Shown here: positions 45,419 to 57,684 of the stretch, one piece after another
Numbering within the stretch: the stretch's first letter is position 1
How the letters are laid out: every line of letters starts with the position of its first letter
From: Pseudeuparius sepicola
Taxonomy: Eukaryota > Arthropoda > Insecta > Coleoptera > Anthribidae
Direction of reading: 5' to 3'
Assembly: GCA_963920635.1 (NCBI GenBank)
Contig: OY987301.1
Span: 42,321,820-42,385,819 of the forward strand
DNA length: 64,000 bases
The notes under the pieces: model-generated
Seen by the model: the letters and a program-made list of their open reading frames with translations, nothing else
Told to the model about the DNA's origin: nothing
The model's database searches: none
Position numbers and translations under genes: made by a program

Positions 45419-46363
45419 TATAGGAATAGATGACGCACGCTAATACAAATAACAAAGTTTTATTTTGCATAATTTTGATAGACTTGTATGTAATATATAT
45501 TATGCTTTGAGATACTTATATTTACAAAATAACCTAAATCGTATAAAAAAACTGGAAACCTTGAATGTGCCAACAATAACATCTTTTTAAAATCCAGAAA
45601 CCAAACAAGTTGCCTTTGGTAATGTATCTATTTCTATATATTCTATACAGGGTGGCCCACCACGAACTGTATCGATCTATATATGGAAAGCTAAAAGTAG
45701 GAAAATTCTGAAAATTTGGCACCTCACCAATGCCGATGGGTGCTGCTCAACTAAAGTATTTTGGTGAATCTGGCACTTCCGGTTATACCGGAAGTCGATA
45801 TCAACTTTCTTATCTCAAATGGAACACCCTGTATATTATCGCATTTTTGGATTCTAGGCATCATTTTGGAACAAAAACATGCAACATGTCCTATGTCTAA
45901 ATCCAACCGTTTTTAAGATATTTGCTTTTTGCCGAAAAAAATTACAGGTGCAGACCTAAAGTCAATTAACAATTTATACGAGGAAACCGCGAAATTTCAA
46001 AACGAGTTTTTGGCATCGTGTTACAGAAGCCCTGACCTAGTGATCTCTGCTGAGAAATAAATCCGTTCACAAAATATGAATAAAAATTACATTCAAAATG
46101 TGCTTAAATCTCGAAATTTTCAAATGGAAACCCCTATTTTTTTTTAATGCGATCTTATTCACCACTAAAAATGATGACAACTTTGTGTAAGGTTTGCTCG
46201 AGGGTTTGCTATACCTAAATGCAGTAATTTTCGATTAATTTACGAAAAACCCACTTTTCGCCCATAAAATGCGGGGCTTGGAAAATCATATTAGCCGTGG
46301 ACGTTGAAAAGACAATCGCGGCTGAGGAAAGGTCATTTGATTTATAAATTATTGACAAAAATA

Positions 46364-46648
46364 ATGCCGGCGCGCTTAAATTACACAAACGAAGATTATT
46401 TAAATTTATTTATTATCTACGGAGAATGCAACAAAGTAATATCAAGAACGTGCGATACATTTGGGGCTCGCTATCCACAAAAAACAAAACCATCGCCACA
46501 CACAGTTAAAAAAATAATACAACATTTTAAACAATATGGATGTGTCAGAGAAAAATCACGTTTGGCGATGGTTTTGTTTTCTGTGGATAGCGAGCCCCAA
46601 ATGTATCCCACGTTCTTAATATTACTTTGTTGCATTCTCCGTAAATAA
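46364..46648 (+). pseudogene. DUF4817 helix-turn-helix domain, left-arm copy
   Basis: From the ATG at 46364 the frame reads MPARLNYTNEDYLNLFIIYG, then ECNKVISRTCDTFGARYPQK, TKPSPHTVKKIIQHFKQYGC and VREKSR (66 residues). After that it crosses into the other arm and loses meaning before the stop at 46648. The pattern NYTNEDYxxLxxIYGEC...ARYPQKxKPSPxTVxKIIxxFKxxGCV corresponds to the DUF4817 domain of insect transposon proteins (YTNxEYxDMxxVYGEC...RFPNRRxPxxxxFxxxxxxLRETGSV). It is expected to bind DNA, probably element ends. No DDE catalytic region follows. The domain itself is intact, so a short DNA-binding peptide could in principle be made; there is no evidence that it is. Confidence 0.65.
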
Positions 46649-46697
46649 TAAACAAATTTAAATAATCTTCGTTTGTGTAATTTAAGCGCGCCGGCAT
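46545..46697 (-). pseudogene. DUF4817 helix-turn-helix domain, right-arm copy (inverted)
   Basis: From the ATG at 46697 the minus strand reads MPARLNYTNEDYLNLFIIYG, ECNKVILRTWDTFGARYPQK and TKPSPN, ending soon after at 46545. It is the inverted partner of the 46364 copy with a few substitutions (S to L, C to W) and is shorter, because the palindrome centre cuts the domain after TKPSP. Both copies point toward the centre. Confidence 0.65.
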
Positions 46698-47913
46698 TAT
46701 TGTTGACAATAATTTATAAACCAAGTGACATTTCCTCAGCCGCGCTTGTCTTTTCAACGTCCACGGCTAATATGATTTTCCAAGTGTTAAGCAAACCCCG
46801 CATTTTATGGGCGAAAAGTCGGTTTTTCGTAAATTAATCGAAAATTACTGCATTTAGGTATAGGAAACCTTACACAAAGTTGTCATCATTTTTACTGGTG
46901 AATAATATCGCATTAAAAAAAATGGGGGTTTTCATTTGAAAATTTCGTGATTTAAGCACATTTTGAATGTAATTTTTATTCATATTTTGTGAACACCCTG
47001 TATAAGAACGGATTTATTTCTCAGCAGAGATCACTAGGTCGGGGCTTCTGTTACACGATGCCAAAAATTCGTTTTGAAATTTCGCGGTTTCCTGGTATAA
47101 ATTGCTAATTGACTTTAGGTCTGCACCTGTAATTTTTTTCGGAAAAATGCAAATATCTCAAAAACGGTTGGATTTAGACATAGGACTTCTTGCATGTTTT
47201 TGTTCCAAAATGATGCCTAGAATCCAAAAATGCAATAACATACAGGGTGTTCCATTTGAGATAAGAAAGTTGATATCGACTTCCGGTATAACCGGAAGTG
47301 CCAGATTCACCAAAATATTTTAGTTGAGCAGCGCCCATCGGCATTGATGAGGTGCCAAATTTTCAGAATTTTCCTACTTTTAGTTTTTATTATTTTTGAC
47401 AATAATTTATAAATCAAATGACCTTTCCTCAGCCGCGATTGTCTTTTCAACGTCCACGGCTAATATGATTTTCCAAGCCCCGCATTTTATGGGCGAAAAG
47501 TGGGTTTTTCGTAAATTAATCGAAAATTACTGCATTTAGGTATAGCAAACCTTACACAAAGTTGTCATCATTTTTAGTGGTGAATAAGATCGCATTAAAA
47601 AAAATAGGGGTTTCCATTTGAAAATTTCGAGATTTAAGCACATTTTGAATGTAATTTTTAATCATATTTTGTGAACGGATTTATTTCTCAGCAGAGATCA
47701 CTAGGTCGGGGCTTCTGTAATAATATACAGGGTGTTCCATTTGAGATAAGAAAGTTGATATCGACTTCCGGTATAACCGGAAGTGCCAGATTCACCAAAA
47801 TATTTTAGTTGAGCAGCGCCCATCGGCATTGATGAGGTGCCAAATTTTCAGAATTTTCCTACTTTTAGTTTTCCATATATAGATCGATGCAGTTCGTGGT
47901 GGGCCACCCTGTA

Positions 47914-49804
47914 TATCGTTGCTTATTTCGCATAAAAGCTGATTTATTTTACAACTTTCGTATACAAAAAAGCTGCGTACAGACCTATACGAACTCATCA
48001 AAATAAACGAAATGTATTAGGTTAAATCTGGAGTTCTGAACCTCTAAATTATGTTCATTCAAATTTAAAGTCCCTCGAAAAAATTAATATGAACGGGTAG
48101 ATTTCCTACACTTGCCTTTATTGTCGTTTCATGAATTATGTGAAATCCTGTAAGAAAAGTAAGATTTCTTGGTCGTCTCGTGTGAAAACCACTTTCTGTG
48201 CGTATTCCCAGATATTTATGAAACTTGGTTTGAAAGTTTGACCTGGCCTAAAGCGTGCCCCATCGCGCGACTGGAAACTCGCGTTTCTCATTCTTTTGTT
48301 CTGCATGTTGAACCAGTTTTACATATTCAGGAGGATTCAGTCATATAATACAGGCTGCTAGCAGTCCCGGCATGCACTCCGCGGGAACAACTCCGAAACA
48401 GGCTTACACGTCCAATTGACTTGGAAATTTCCTCAGTTTTCCGCCGGTGGGTCACTTCATCACGGATGCAACGCAGGCCCGCCGACACGTGTCTCTAGTT
48501 TTGTATAAAATTCGCAGCGACAAATTACTTTAGGGGCGCGGAGGAAGCTGGCTGGATAAGGCCAGGCAGCAGCTTTCCAAAACGTGTCGCATAATAACGG
48601 TCGATTCTAAATTCAGACTGTTCATGGTTGATATTGATATTGAAAATAAAACAATGTGACAACTACTAAAACTACAAAACTAGGGCGAAAGTCGACAATA
48701 ATATCAAAAATACATGGCGACAGGGTTGAAGTGGAACAATCCCACTGGGTCCACGGGTGTTGTTTACTTCATTTTTATTTTAGAAAATAATAACGCGGTG
48801 TCATTTGCTTTTATTACTCTTTCCCAAAGTAAAACAGGCTAGGGTGCAACCCTACGGGTTTTTTGTCCATTATTTGCAAATATAAATAGGCTTACCCCGG
48901 TGTGTTCCTAGGTAAGACCGTAACGGCTGAAAATCTTAAATTTAGTTTAACATTGTGTTCCTAGTTCTGTTTTAGCACTGTTTTAGCACTAAATTAAGAA
49001 ACCGCTGTAAAGAATGTGATTAGAGTATCTCTCCCAAATTCAATAAACTTGGTTTTGGATTTCATTTGGTTTAATGAATATGGAGTCACCTCGGTCGACT
49101 GAACCATAACCCTGACAACAAACGTTCCAGCACAGGGTATAACTCAGAATGCCAACTGTTTTAGAATTGCTAACCGTTTAGCTCGAGAACTGGCTACATG
49201 CAGAGGTTGGCACAGTTCTCGGTGTAGTCGAAATTCTACCAAGTAATGATTCGATTCTTATGCATACCTATCTGCGCAGCATGTCCTCGGATTGAGTTAA
49301 CAAATAGCCACTTTTTTATTTTTGCCTTTTTGCAGAAAAACTTTTGCTCGCAAAATAAATAAGATTGGCATATACTTGTTTCTTCTATGATACACAGGGT
49401 GGCCAGAAAATTCAAATGTCTGAATATGGTACAAATTAAAGAACATCGATTCATAATTTTATTAGACAGAAATACAAAATAAAAAAAAATGTCTTAAAGA
49501 TTAGGGGCCTCAAGTCTGAAATTTCAATTAAATAACCATATAGTTTATTTTTTTAATTTATGGCCATATACGAGTACTTACTACAGACGGGCTAGGTCTA
49601 TGGTTGCTATGGACGACGCGACGGTAGTTAATGCTAGATACAATACACACAAAAAACAATGTGCCTGTTCCTGGCTTCGTTGTGGAAAAGGAAAATATTC
49701 AACATATACTTGATTTCAGATAATAATGAAAACGAATAAATTTGTAACTTGTCCCTACATATTTGGAAGTAGCAAATGCAAATAGTGAAAAACAATAGTA
49801 TTTG
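47914..49804. other. 1.9 kb without recognisable genes
   Basis: No gene recognised. Bases 48220-48560 are GC-richer (CCGGCATGCACTCCGCGGGA; GGTGGGTCAC) without a coding signal. A lone end ACACAGGGTGGCCAG lies at 49393-49407. Confidence 0.2.
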
Positions 49805-49810
49805 AAATAA

Positions 49811-50790
49811 ACCATATAGGATCAGGATGTCCCAAGATAAGTGAAGAAAGATGTATGGAAAAATTCTTAGTTGAAATTTGCCCTGCTTGAATAGAAAAAT
49901 AATTTCTAACATATTTTCATTATTGAAAAATCGAGGTGACCTGGACACTGGACAGTGGCGATTTATTTATTTTCAGTATATGTAAAGAGTAAAGTGCCTT
50001 TTTTGTTAAAGATATCGAAAAATTTTATTAGGAAATGTTGTTAAATTGTTGAATTAAAAGTTATGTCCAAATGCCAAATTTGAAATGAATTTTCACATTT
50101 TATATTAAATTTAACATTTTGTGACACTCCATTCCGTGCAGTATAGCGTACAATTGTATTAACAAAGGTCATTCAAAACTAAAAATTATGTTCGTGTGCA
50201 GAATTTTATGTCAGTTGTTATGTCAGTTGATCTACTTACAGTTTTCGCAAAAATTCAAAATCAAAGTAGGCTATTTACAATCTTCTATGCGGCCATTAGC
50301 TTTAAACCACTTTTCGCAACCATATTTTTTTCAAATGAACCATACAGGATCAAGATGTCCCAAGATAAGTGAAAAAAGAGAAAGATTTACGAATAAACAT
50401 ATAAAACATTTTTTATGGAACGGTAGCGGGAAACTGTAATGTAAGTTCATTATTCGAGAATGCTCTTTTAGCTTATTTTGGAGATTCTTTAAATAAATAT
50501 AGGTCTTCTGCATAGTGCACAACTAATTTAAACTTATTTTATATTTATTTATTTATACCATAATATATAGGTACCTACGGAATGGGACACATACTTTAAA
50601 ATTGAAAAAAATATATTTAAAAAATCAAAGTATAGAGAGCTTTTTTACTCTGAACAACTTTACCTAGTAACATTTTTTGACAGAAAAGGCACTTTACTGA
50701 AATTACTTTATAATCAAGCAGGGCTGGGCCCTAAATGGTCAAAATTTTGCCTTTCACGCACGACCCTTTTCATCTTGGATATACTGTATA
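49811..50790. repeat. Decayed relatives of the 32520 foldback family, with a direct repeat of an element end
   Basis: AGGATCAGGATGTCCCAAGA (TAAGTGA) at 49811-49844 recurs at 50339-50372 as CATACAGGATCAAGATGTCC and on, in the same orientation. Between and after these, GCCCTGCTTG, AAAGTGCCTTTT, GATATCGAAAAATTTTATTA, and in reverse AATCAAAGTAGGC (50257) and GGCACTTTAC, follow the order found inside 32520-33256. A right end TACTGTATA near 50775 may be the old terminus. This looks like at least two overlapping, old copies. Confidence 0.45.
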
Positions 50791-50924
50791 TCTAATGGTC
50801 GTGGAAAAAACATAGTCCTCAACTCGTGAATTATAATAGTCATTACTCGTTCGGATTACTTCCCTCGCCCTATATCTACAGTTCGGGTCGCAATCTTCCA
50901 AAAAAGGCACTTATACCATCCTAA

Positions 50925-51997
50925 TATAGGGTGATTCAGTCATGATTTTAAAAAAATTAACTGCAGGTGGATAAACTTAATTCGAATCCGCAATTAAAAA
51001 AATTCTAAATCAACTAAAAAAAACCTACTTAACGCTAATTAACGGCACATTGCTCGTCAGCTGGCAAAATCTCGCGTCGGCGTCGAGGCTATTGGCCATG
51101 CACCGGCGCGTGTTGCCAGTTGTCATAAATTTCAGTTATTTTTTACTTCTTCTCCGGAAATCTAAAAATATGATAAAGTTCGATAATTTTTCTGGAGTTT
51201 TTAATTTTTTGGAGGATGACTTTATGCTGTGACATATTTATTATTTTTTGTAAACGATCTCATTCCGACTTTGTTTACTCGGCAGCAACCTTTCCATCAA
51301 CGTGGTTGCTGTAGCCGAATCCGAGCCGCTTGCCTTGCCTCTGGCAACAGCACAATAACAGAAGGCATATACTAGTCCACAAAAATGCAACATTGTGAAA
51401 AAGACCGGAAATGGGCCGACCGTAAAGTCGTGTACAATGAGAAATCGACAGCCGGCCTTAGGCACCGAATATTGCAAGGCAACCGCGGTCAAAGTTTACA
51501 GAATAAATTATTACTGTCAAAGTTTACAGAATAAATTATTCTGTAAACTTTGCCGCGGTGTCGCGCACTTTTCTTCGAGACGGACACAGCACCATTTTAC
51601 CACACACACCGTTCTATTACCACACAACTTAGTTTCTTACAATCTTCCATCTTCCTGTTATAAAAACCGAAACCACGAAAAAACGAAAACGTACAAAACG
51701 GATCGCTGTGTAGACGTTGTTTTTTTGTATAGCGTTTTACCGTTAGCAAATGATGCCAGCTTGTGATCTGAGTACATAACAATACAACCCTTGCCATTTA
51801 TAATAATATAATCAAGACTGGCAACACGGATAAAATTCGGATGAGAGATTAGTATATTTTTCTTATTTCTTCATAACCTTTAACCGAGCCTTCAACAGTG
51901 ATTAATTATGTTATAAAAACTTCGCGTTTTCCTTTTTAGCGGGTCTCCCCCACTCTGTGGTTGCAATTTTTTTGCATCATGACTGAATCACCTTGTA
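50925..51997. mobile_element. 1.07-kb inverted-repeat element, TAYAGGGTGATTCAGTCATG ends
   Basis: Left end TATAGGGTGATTCAGTCATG and right end complement TACAAGGTGATTCAGTCATG, both followed by an A-rich stretch; only the outer about 35 bp match well. The interior (51240-51600) is GC-richer than its surroundings and holds the duplicated hairpin at 51485-51561. Open frames on both strands overlap; no transposase recognised. The end resembles TATAGAGTGATTCACC near 35890. Confidence 0.6.
51485..51561. repeat. 28-bp tandem duplication ending in a perfect hairpin
   Basis: GTCAAAGTTTACAGAATAAA is repeated with period 28 (51489 and 51517). The second copy runs into its complement (17-bp arms CAAAGTTTACAGAATAA, 1-nt centre), flanked by CCGCGG on both outer sides. 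Confidence 0.75.
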
Positions 51998-54377
51998 TAC
52001 TACAACGATTTGGTGCAATGAATCGGTGAAGAATGAAGAATGTATGAACGATTTAAAAATAATACTGTCGCGAAATCTTCTCTAAAAATAGGTACAGATT
52101 CTTCCAAGCAACCCACCACCAACCCAAGAATTATTCTCAAAATCCGATTAAGTTTATTTTTAGTAGAGCCGAATGGACGCCTCTAGGACAAGTCAATCGA
52201 ACCCACCTCCCCCTAACAACTGGTATTTAGCGGCCAATCGCCGCCCCCCAAATTGTCAATTTTAGAGCTCCGTTTGCCGCATTGGCCGAGCCGGTGTTTC
52301 CCAATTTCACCGCCGCACACCCACACTTGATTAACGCGTCCCCGATTGAGGGGATTCCTTTTTATTCTGCCGCCCTCTTTCGAGCCATTAATCTGGAAAG
52401 GTTCCGGTTCGATAAGGGCAGGGCGCCGCCCCGCACCCCCTGGAATATCTGGCTTTTAATTTCCAGGGGTTAGCAGTAAAATAGAGGATGTGGTTTACGT
52501 CCCGGACATACGTGGGACGCGTGAGTCGAGAAGCAATTTCGGAGCAAATAAACTCGACGCGTACGTGTGTTATTCAGAGATTTCTCTCGCTACAGTGGCA
52601 TTTTATGAGAAACTAAAATAAATAATAAAAATACACTAACAACAATAATAACACTCACAATACCCCAAATTAATTAGGAAGTAGGTATAGGTATCCCACC
52701 AATAATCTATATCAATCTAAACCTATAGAAACATGTATAAATCATACAACTACTTTAAATAAAATTCCTACTGAAATAAATAAAAAATACAAACAGTTAT
52801 TTTGGCGGGGCTATACAATGGGTATAGAGCCAGTGACACATCACTGTCTTTTTCAACACACTGCATACCACCAATAAAAAGTAGGCTATATATTCTGCGA
52901 TAGTTAAGCCTCTACAGTGGCAATATGCACAAAAGACAGCAGTTCGAGCGATGGGCGTACTTCCCATTAGTCGCAGAAAAGTCAAGCTAAGAGACATCGC
53001 TATTTTTCCTACACAAAACTTTCTTTGATTTATTTGTATTTCATAGATGGAATTTGGAGGCTAGGAGGCTACTTACGGCCTTCTTATGTCGTTAAAACAA
53101 ATTTTTTTTTTGTGAACATCCCTATTGCTTGTGAAATTACCATTAATTCGACTTCATTGTCATTTCTTCCGATAAAATTAAGATAACATTTCTGTCCAAG
53201 TATGTACAAGTACTGTATACTAATTAGTTTGTAAATGATACAGATTAAACGATTAAAGAGTTATGCCGTAAATGAACATTTTAGCTCTTTGCCTTCAGCG
53301 GTGTTTATCCGCAATGTAAATTCCTAGAATATAACATTTTAAAATTTTAATATTAGGCCAGTCTGCGGGGGGGCCAAAAGTACATGTTTTGTGAATTTCC
53401 CTCATGTAACAGCTGGCTTAATGGAATCTGTCCAGAATAATGTGTATAACAATATATGTAAATGCGTACGAAATTCACGCGACAGTAAAAATTTATTCAC
53501 AATTTAAGATAAAAAAACAGCTTTCAAATTATTGTTCGATATATTTTCCTAAATAACTCATGAGGATGACTTCCTATGTCCGGAATGTAATTTGTTCGCA
53601 ATAAATTTAGCCACAAAATGGCGCCAGTATCATTGTTATAAATACAATCATTAACTTGCAAAACTAAAAACACTACGAAAATTGAAGTTTTTGTTTGTTA
53701 CAACTTAATTGTCTCAAAGAGGAAAGAAGTTTTACTGACATCCCAATTATAAATTTTAGTTAGGGCACTCAGTACTCAATGAGGATATCAATTATTATGA
53801 TATTATGCCATTTAATTCAAAGAATTATTGTGATCGCATTTCCCCAATTAAATCGTTCTAGCTGTGCACTCTGTGCTTGTATGATTCCACTTATTTCTAG
53901 CGTTTTTTCTTTCAATCCGGCAACTAACAAATCAAGTAGGTATGTTGTTATCTTTAAATTTTTTGTAATTTTTATTATTACTCAACAACAGAGCCAATTA
54001 GAGACTATGAATATACTTATAATAATAACAACCTACAATAAAAGACTACAAAGTGTGCGTAGAAAGAAAAACAGCATAAAAAGAAACTCAGATTAACTGA
54101 TAATTATTAACAACTGAATAAGTTTACATAGTTAGGGATTCTACAATACCTGCTATTTAACGACAATAACTAAATACTTATTTTAATTTGAAGGCATAAA
54201 ACTGCTGGAATAATCTGGAGGTCATAAATGCTACACATTTATTATACTTATTGTCCGTATACCCCGAGCATCATAACAGCAACACAAAAAATTTAACATT
54301 TGCTTGACCCACTGTGTCATCACTCCCCAGGCCTTTGAAAGCGAAAACTCAATTCACGGGTGTTCGCTTAGGGTTTA
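51998..54377. other. 2.4 kb without recognisable genes; GC-rich island at 52190-52480
   Basis: Bases 52190-52480 are GC-rich (CGGCCAATCGCCGCCCCCCA, GGCAGGGCGCCGCCCCGC) with a short open frame (MAEPVFPNFTAAHPHLINAS and on) that I do not recognise. Candidate conserved non-coding block or exon. The rest shows nothing. Confidence 0.25.
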
Positions 54378-54810
54378 TAGACCGTCCGATAGTGACAGAT
54401 TTAGGTGCCCCATTTTCGCATATATAGATAAGCCTTGAAGATGGTTGAAAAGTACATCGGTGTTGAGTAGAACGAAGGGAAATTTACGAGTGGCCCCTGG
54501 GGATAACATATGGAAAATCAAAAAAAAAAAAAATTCCGACCCCAAAATATACTTATCCATTAGTGCTACTCAAGCCAATATGTTTTTTGGGCTAGTGACC
54601 ATGTACGTTTTCATATTTCCGATGGGCTTGTGTGGAAAATCGCCCAAAATCTCGATTTTTCTTTACAATATTACGCCCTTATTTTCAACCCGTTAGCCAC
54701 CTGCAACAACCTGGTTTTCCCTAAGCCATCAGGTTCTATTAATTAAACATTTAGTGAACAAAATCGAATTTTCCATATGGTACCTAAATCTGTCGCTATC
54801 TGACGGTCTA
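54378..54810. mobile_element. 433-bp inverted-repeat element, TAGACCGTCNGATAG ends
   Basis: TAGACCGTCCGATAGTGACA and the complement TAGACCGTCAGATAGCGACA match for about 40 bp (continuing GATTTAGGT). TA-rich flanks. Probably a Tc1/mariner- or Harbinger-type MITE; the target duplication is not decisive. Confidence 0.65.
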
Positions 54811-57159
54811 TTAGAAGGCATAGAAATACATTGACGACAAACTCAGTCAACGCCTTGTTGCATCGAATCATCAAAATCCATCCACGTTACGCAAAATAAT
54901 AGCGAAAATAGAATTGTTACGACACACCCCGTTCAGGTAAACTGTATCTGGTGGTCCCAATTACAACAATTAACCCGTATCTTCCACTCCGTCCCCCACC
55001 CCTATCTTTTATTTACGAACCGTGTCCCCACTTTCCCCGGTATCGGCCATTAGCCGCTTTGTCGGGGTCCTTAATCCACCGTCTGAATACACGACACGGG
55101 GTTCCCAGCTGAATGTCATGGTTCCGCCTGTTGGAGATATACTGCAGGCTGTGGACGTCCTGTATCAATTATGTACCGTGGATCCGTGGATGTATTATAG
55201 AAGGGCCTAATTAGATAGGTAGGTGGGTTGGAAAGGGTCGAAGGCAAACATTTGGGGAAATTCTTCGTGCCGATCGGCGGTGGTTATTGGCTGAAATTTA
55301 AATTATTTGTTTTAGGAAGATGAAAAACTTCACGTACCCAAATAGTTTTACCAAAAGAAAAGTTAGTGGATTTACGGAACTATTTCGTCAGATGGTAGGT
55401 ACCAACATCCAAGGTAGCCGAAATACACAAAACCATGATCCTGGACAAAACTTAGTCAACGCCAACCAGGTTTAAGTTGGCGTTGAGTTGGAAAGCAAAC
55501 AAAACGCGACATAAAAAGACGATAACTATTGTATATTCTTTAGAAATATGCACACTAATAGGTGTATGTATTTTTAGCGTCTATATACCAACTTTAATAA
55601 ATGTTGAATTTCCTTAACCTTCGACTTTATACCTACTTGCCAGTAATTAGATATTAAATTTTGTTTGCAAGTTTCCTTGTCGCTCATTGCATTTATTTAT
55701 CAAAACAAGTCGACGATTTCGTTACGTGTTTACACAATTTTGCTTCCAGATTAATGAACTTTAGAACATGAATTTACGTGAAGTAACCTAATCCTTATTA
55801 ACCTACCAAGATAAGGCACTTGTTGCCTTTATGTAGACCATACAACCACACATACATAAGGAAGTATATTAAGTAACTTCTAGAATCTTTCTGTTCATCT
55901 CGACAGTATTTTCCCGTCAAATGTAACTTTTCCATAACCCCAGAAAATTTTCCATTTAAGTGCCACATCCCAAACGCTCAGTAACTACGACCTTGTATTT
56001 AAAAGAAAAACAGAAACATGCGTTCTTCCGCTATTTTACATTTTGCAACCGTACTCTTTGATATCACGTCGAAGTGTACAAGATAACTAAACAATCACTC
56101 GGCGTACGCAGCACGCGACAACCAACACTTTTTGTTATCGACAATTATTCTTAACGCGTTATGTTTGTTATTATTATGCGAAATGTTACATCGTCGCTTA
56201 TAACTGTTAACTCTGCTGCAGAACAATATCAAGTGAAGGAAGCACAGAAATAACGGCTATTAAATGTCCTATATAAAATCCGAGACCGTTGCTCGTAAAA
56301 ACATGTGAACTTGAACTAAAGCAACCTTTATCCTGACCCAGTTTTAACGACACTTAAAAATTTATTACTTATGCCGAGACGTTGTGCGCAGATTGGGGCT
56401 GGGCAAAATAAAATATAGGCAGTGCTCACAGAGAGCGCATAACATAAGGTACGATGTGCAAAAATGTCGTTAATATTAGTATTGTGTTTCCATAATTTGT
56501 TACTAAAATAAAAAAGTCGGAGAGATACTTCCAGGGCCAGAGTACTAAGCACGATCTGAAGAACATGGCAGTGAAAAACGAACCAAGTTTTCATATTGAA
56601 AGAAACCAACTAGGTACTACAATTATTAAATGTAGAACAAAAATTTACAGCATGATCGAATATTTTATTCTTTTATAAAAAATTTTTTAAAATGGAACAC
56701 TCAAACTGTTCTTGTCAGGTATAGTAATAGGTAACTATAGTAGATGCTGGCGATCACAAATTTTATGTTTTTTCACGTACAAATTCTGTGTACGGCAATG
56801 GTTCGTGTTACGTATCATTACCGCCCATTAATTCATTACGCTTAAAAAGCATAAAATTAAATGATTACGGAAAGTATGTAGAGGCATGGCGATAACATCT
56901 CCATAACGTTCTAAACATACCGCACATTCAAATAGGGGCCTCGGTTATGGAAACTATTGGAGTGACTGGTGCTAACTGAAGATCATTTACCCTTGTCTAA
57001 GTCGTTATGGTGGTTATTTAGTAATAGCCTAAGAGCCTGCGACGCAAATCCTTACCATTAAAAAGTAGATGACATGTATAATTTTTTAATTTAATTTTTT
57101 CAATCACTTTAATTTGTCACTAGCTAATTTTTAAATTATCAAGCCGGCAATCGCTGCGG
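54811..57159. other. 2.3 kb without recognisable genes; GC-rich island at 54930-55210
   Basis: Bases 54930-55210 are GC-richer with CCCCACCCC and GGTATCGGCCATTAGCCGC; an open frame there (MSPLSPVSAISRFVGVLNPP and on) has no recognised domain. Nothing else seen. Confidence 0.2.
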
Positions 57160-57684
57160 GACACCCGCTCTGTCAAACCAGTCAGACTCGCGGCAAAAGA
57201 TGTTTTTAATCAAAAATCATTTACCATTGGGAAAAGAAACCCACAAGGGAGTCTCAAATTAAATACTGGTGACTTTCTTGATTAAGATACGAAGAATTTT
57301 TGAAGATGTTGAAGAGGTCGACGAAATTGAGGATTGTCACGACGAGGTAGACAGTTCTGAGATATTAATTTTTGATGTTTTCGTTTGACTTTTGAATCAT
57401 AATTAATAAACATGCTTTTGCGATGTCAATGAGCGACAATATTGCCAAAAATCAAACGATTTCTTCGGATCTCAACAAGAAAGTAGGCTCTCGGTGAAGG
57501 ATTAAATTTCAGTCTATCAAATATTTGATTTTTCATTTTATGCCGAGAGACCATTTTGTGTGTTCAGCGGATATCAAGAGCTTTAATTTGATAACGCATG
57601 CGTGTGTTGTTTTTCCAAATGAAAATAATTTCTGATTAAGAACATCTCTTGCCGCTGGTTTGGCCGGTCTAACAGAGGGGTGTC
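57160..57684. repeat. Degenerate palindromic repeat, GACACCC(G)CTCTGT ends
   Basis: The left part (GACACCCGCTCTGT, GCGGCAAAAGATGTTTTTAA) and complement of the right part (GACACCCCTCTGTTAG, GCGGCAAGAGATGTTCTTAA) match at about 75% over about 80 bp. An inner hairpin GGCTCTCGG / CCGAGAGACC lies at 57486-57553. An old MITE or foldback. Confidence 0.45.

Larger units (their letters stand above)
45646..47913. mobile_element. 2.27-kb compound foldback element carrying DUF4817 sequences in its arms
   Basis: Ends TACAGGGTGGCCCACCACGA and its complement. The left arm (45646 to about 46505) contains, in order: CTTCCGGTTATACCGGAAG (45778), inward end motif GGAACACCCTGTATATTAT, a long non-coding stretch, then the helix-turn-helix coding sequence. 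A right arm R1 (about 46560-47390) is its inverted copy. A third segment R2 (about 47393-47880) repeats the outer part of the right arm in direct orientation, with internal deletions, before the outer terminus. R2 agrees with the left arm at positions where R1 differs (for example AGTGGTGAATAAGATCGC). R1 also has an extra ACCCTGTATAAGAAC near 46988 absent from the other two. This suggests nesting or repair-driven rearrangement of two copies. Confidence 0.8.

Noticed and set aside
52797..52997. Cysteine-containing minus-strand frame
   Set aside because: No motif spacing of a known family; probably chance.
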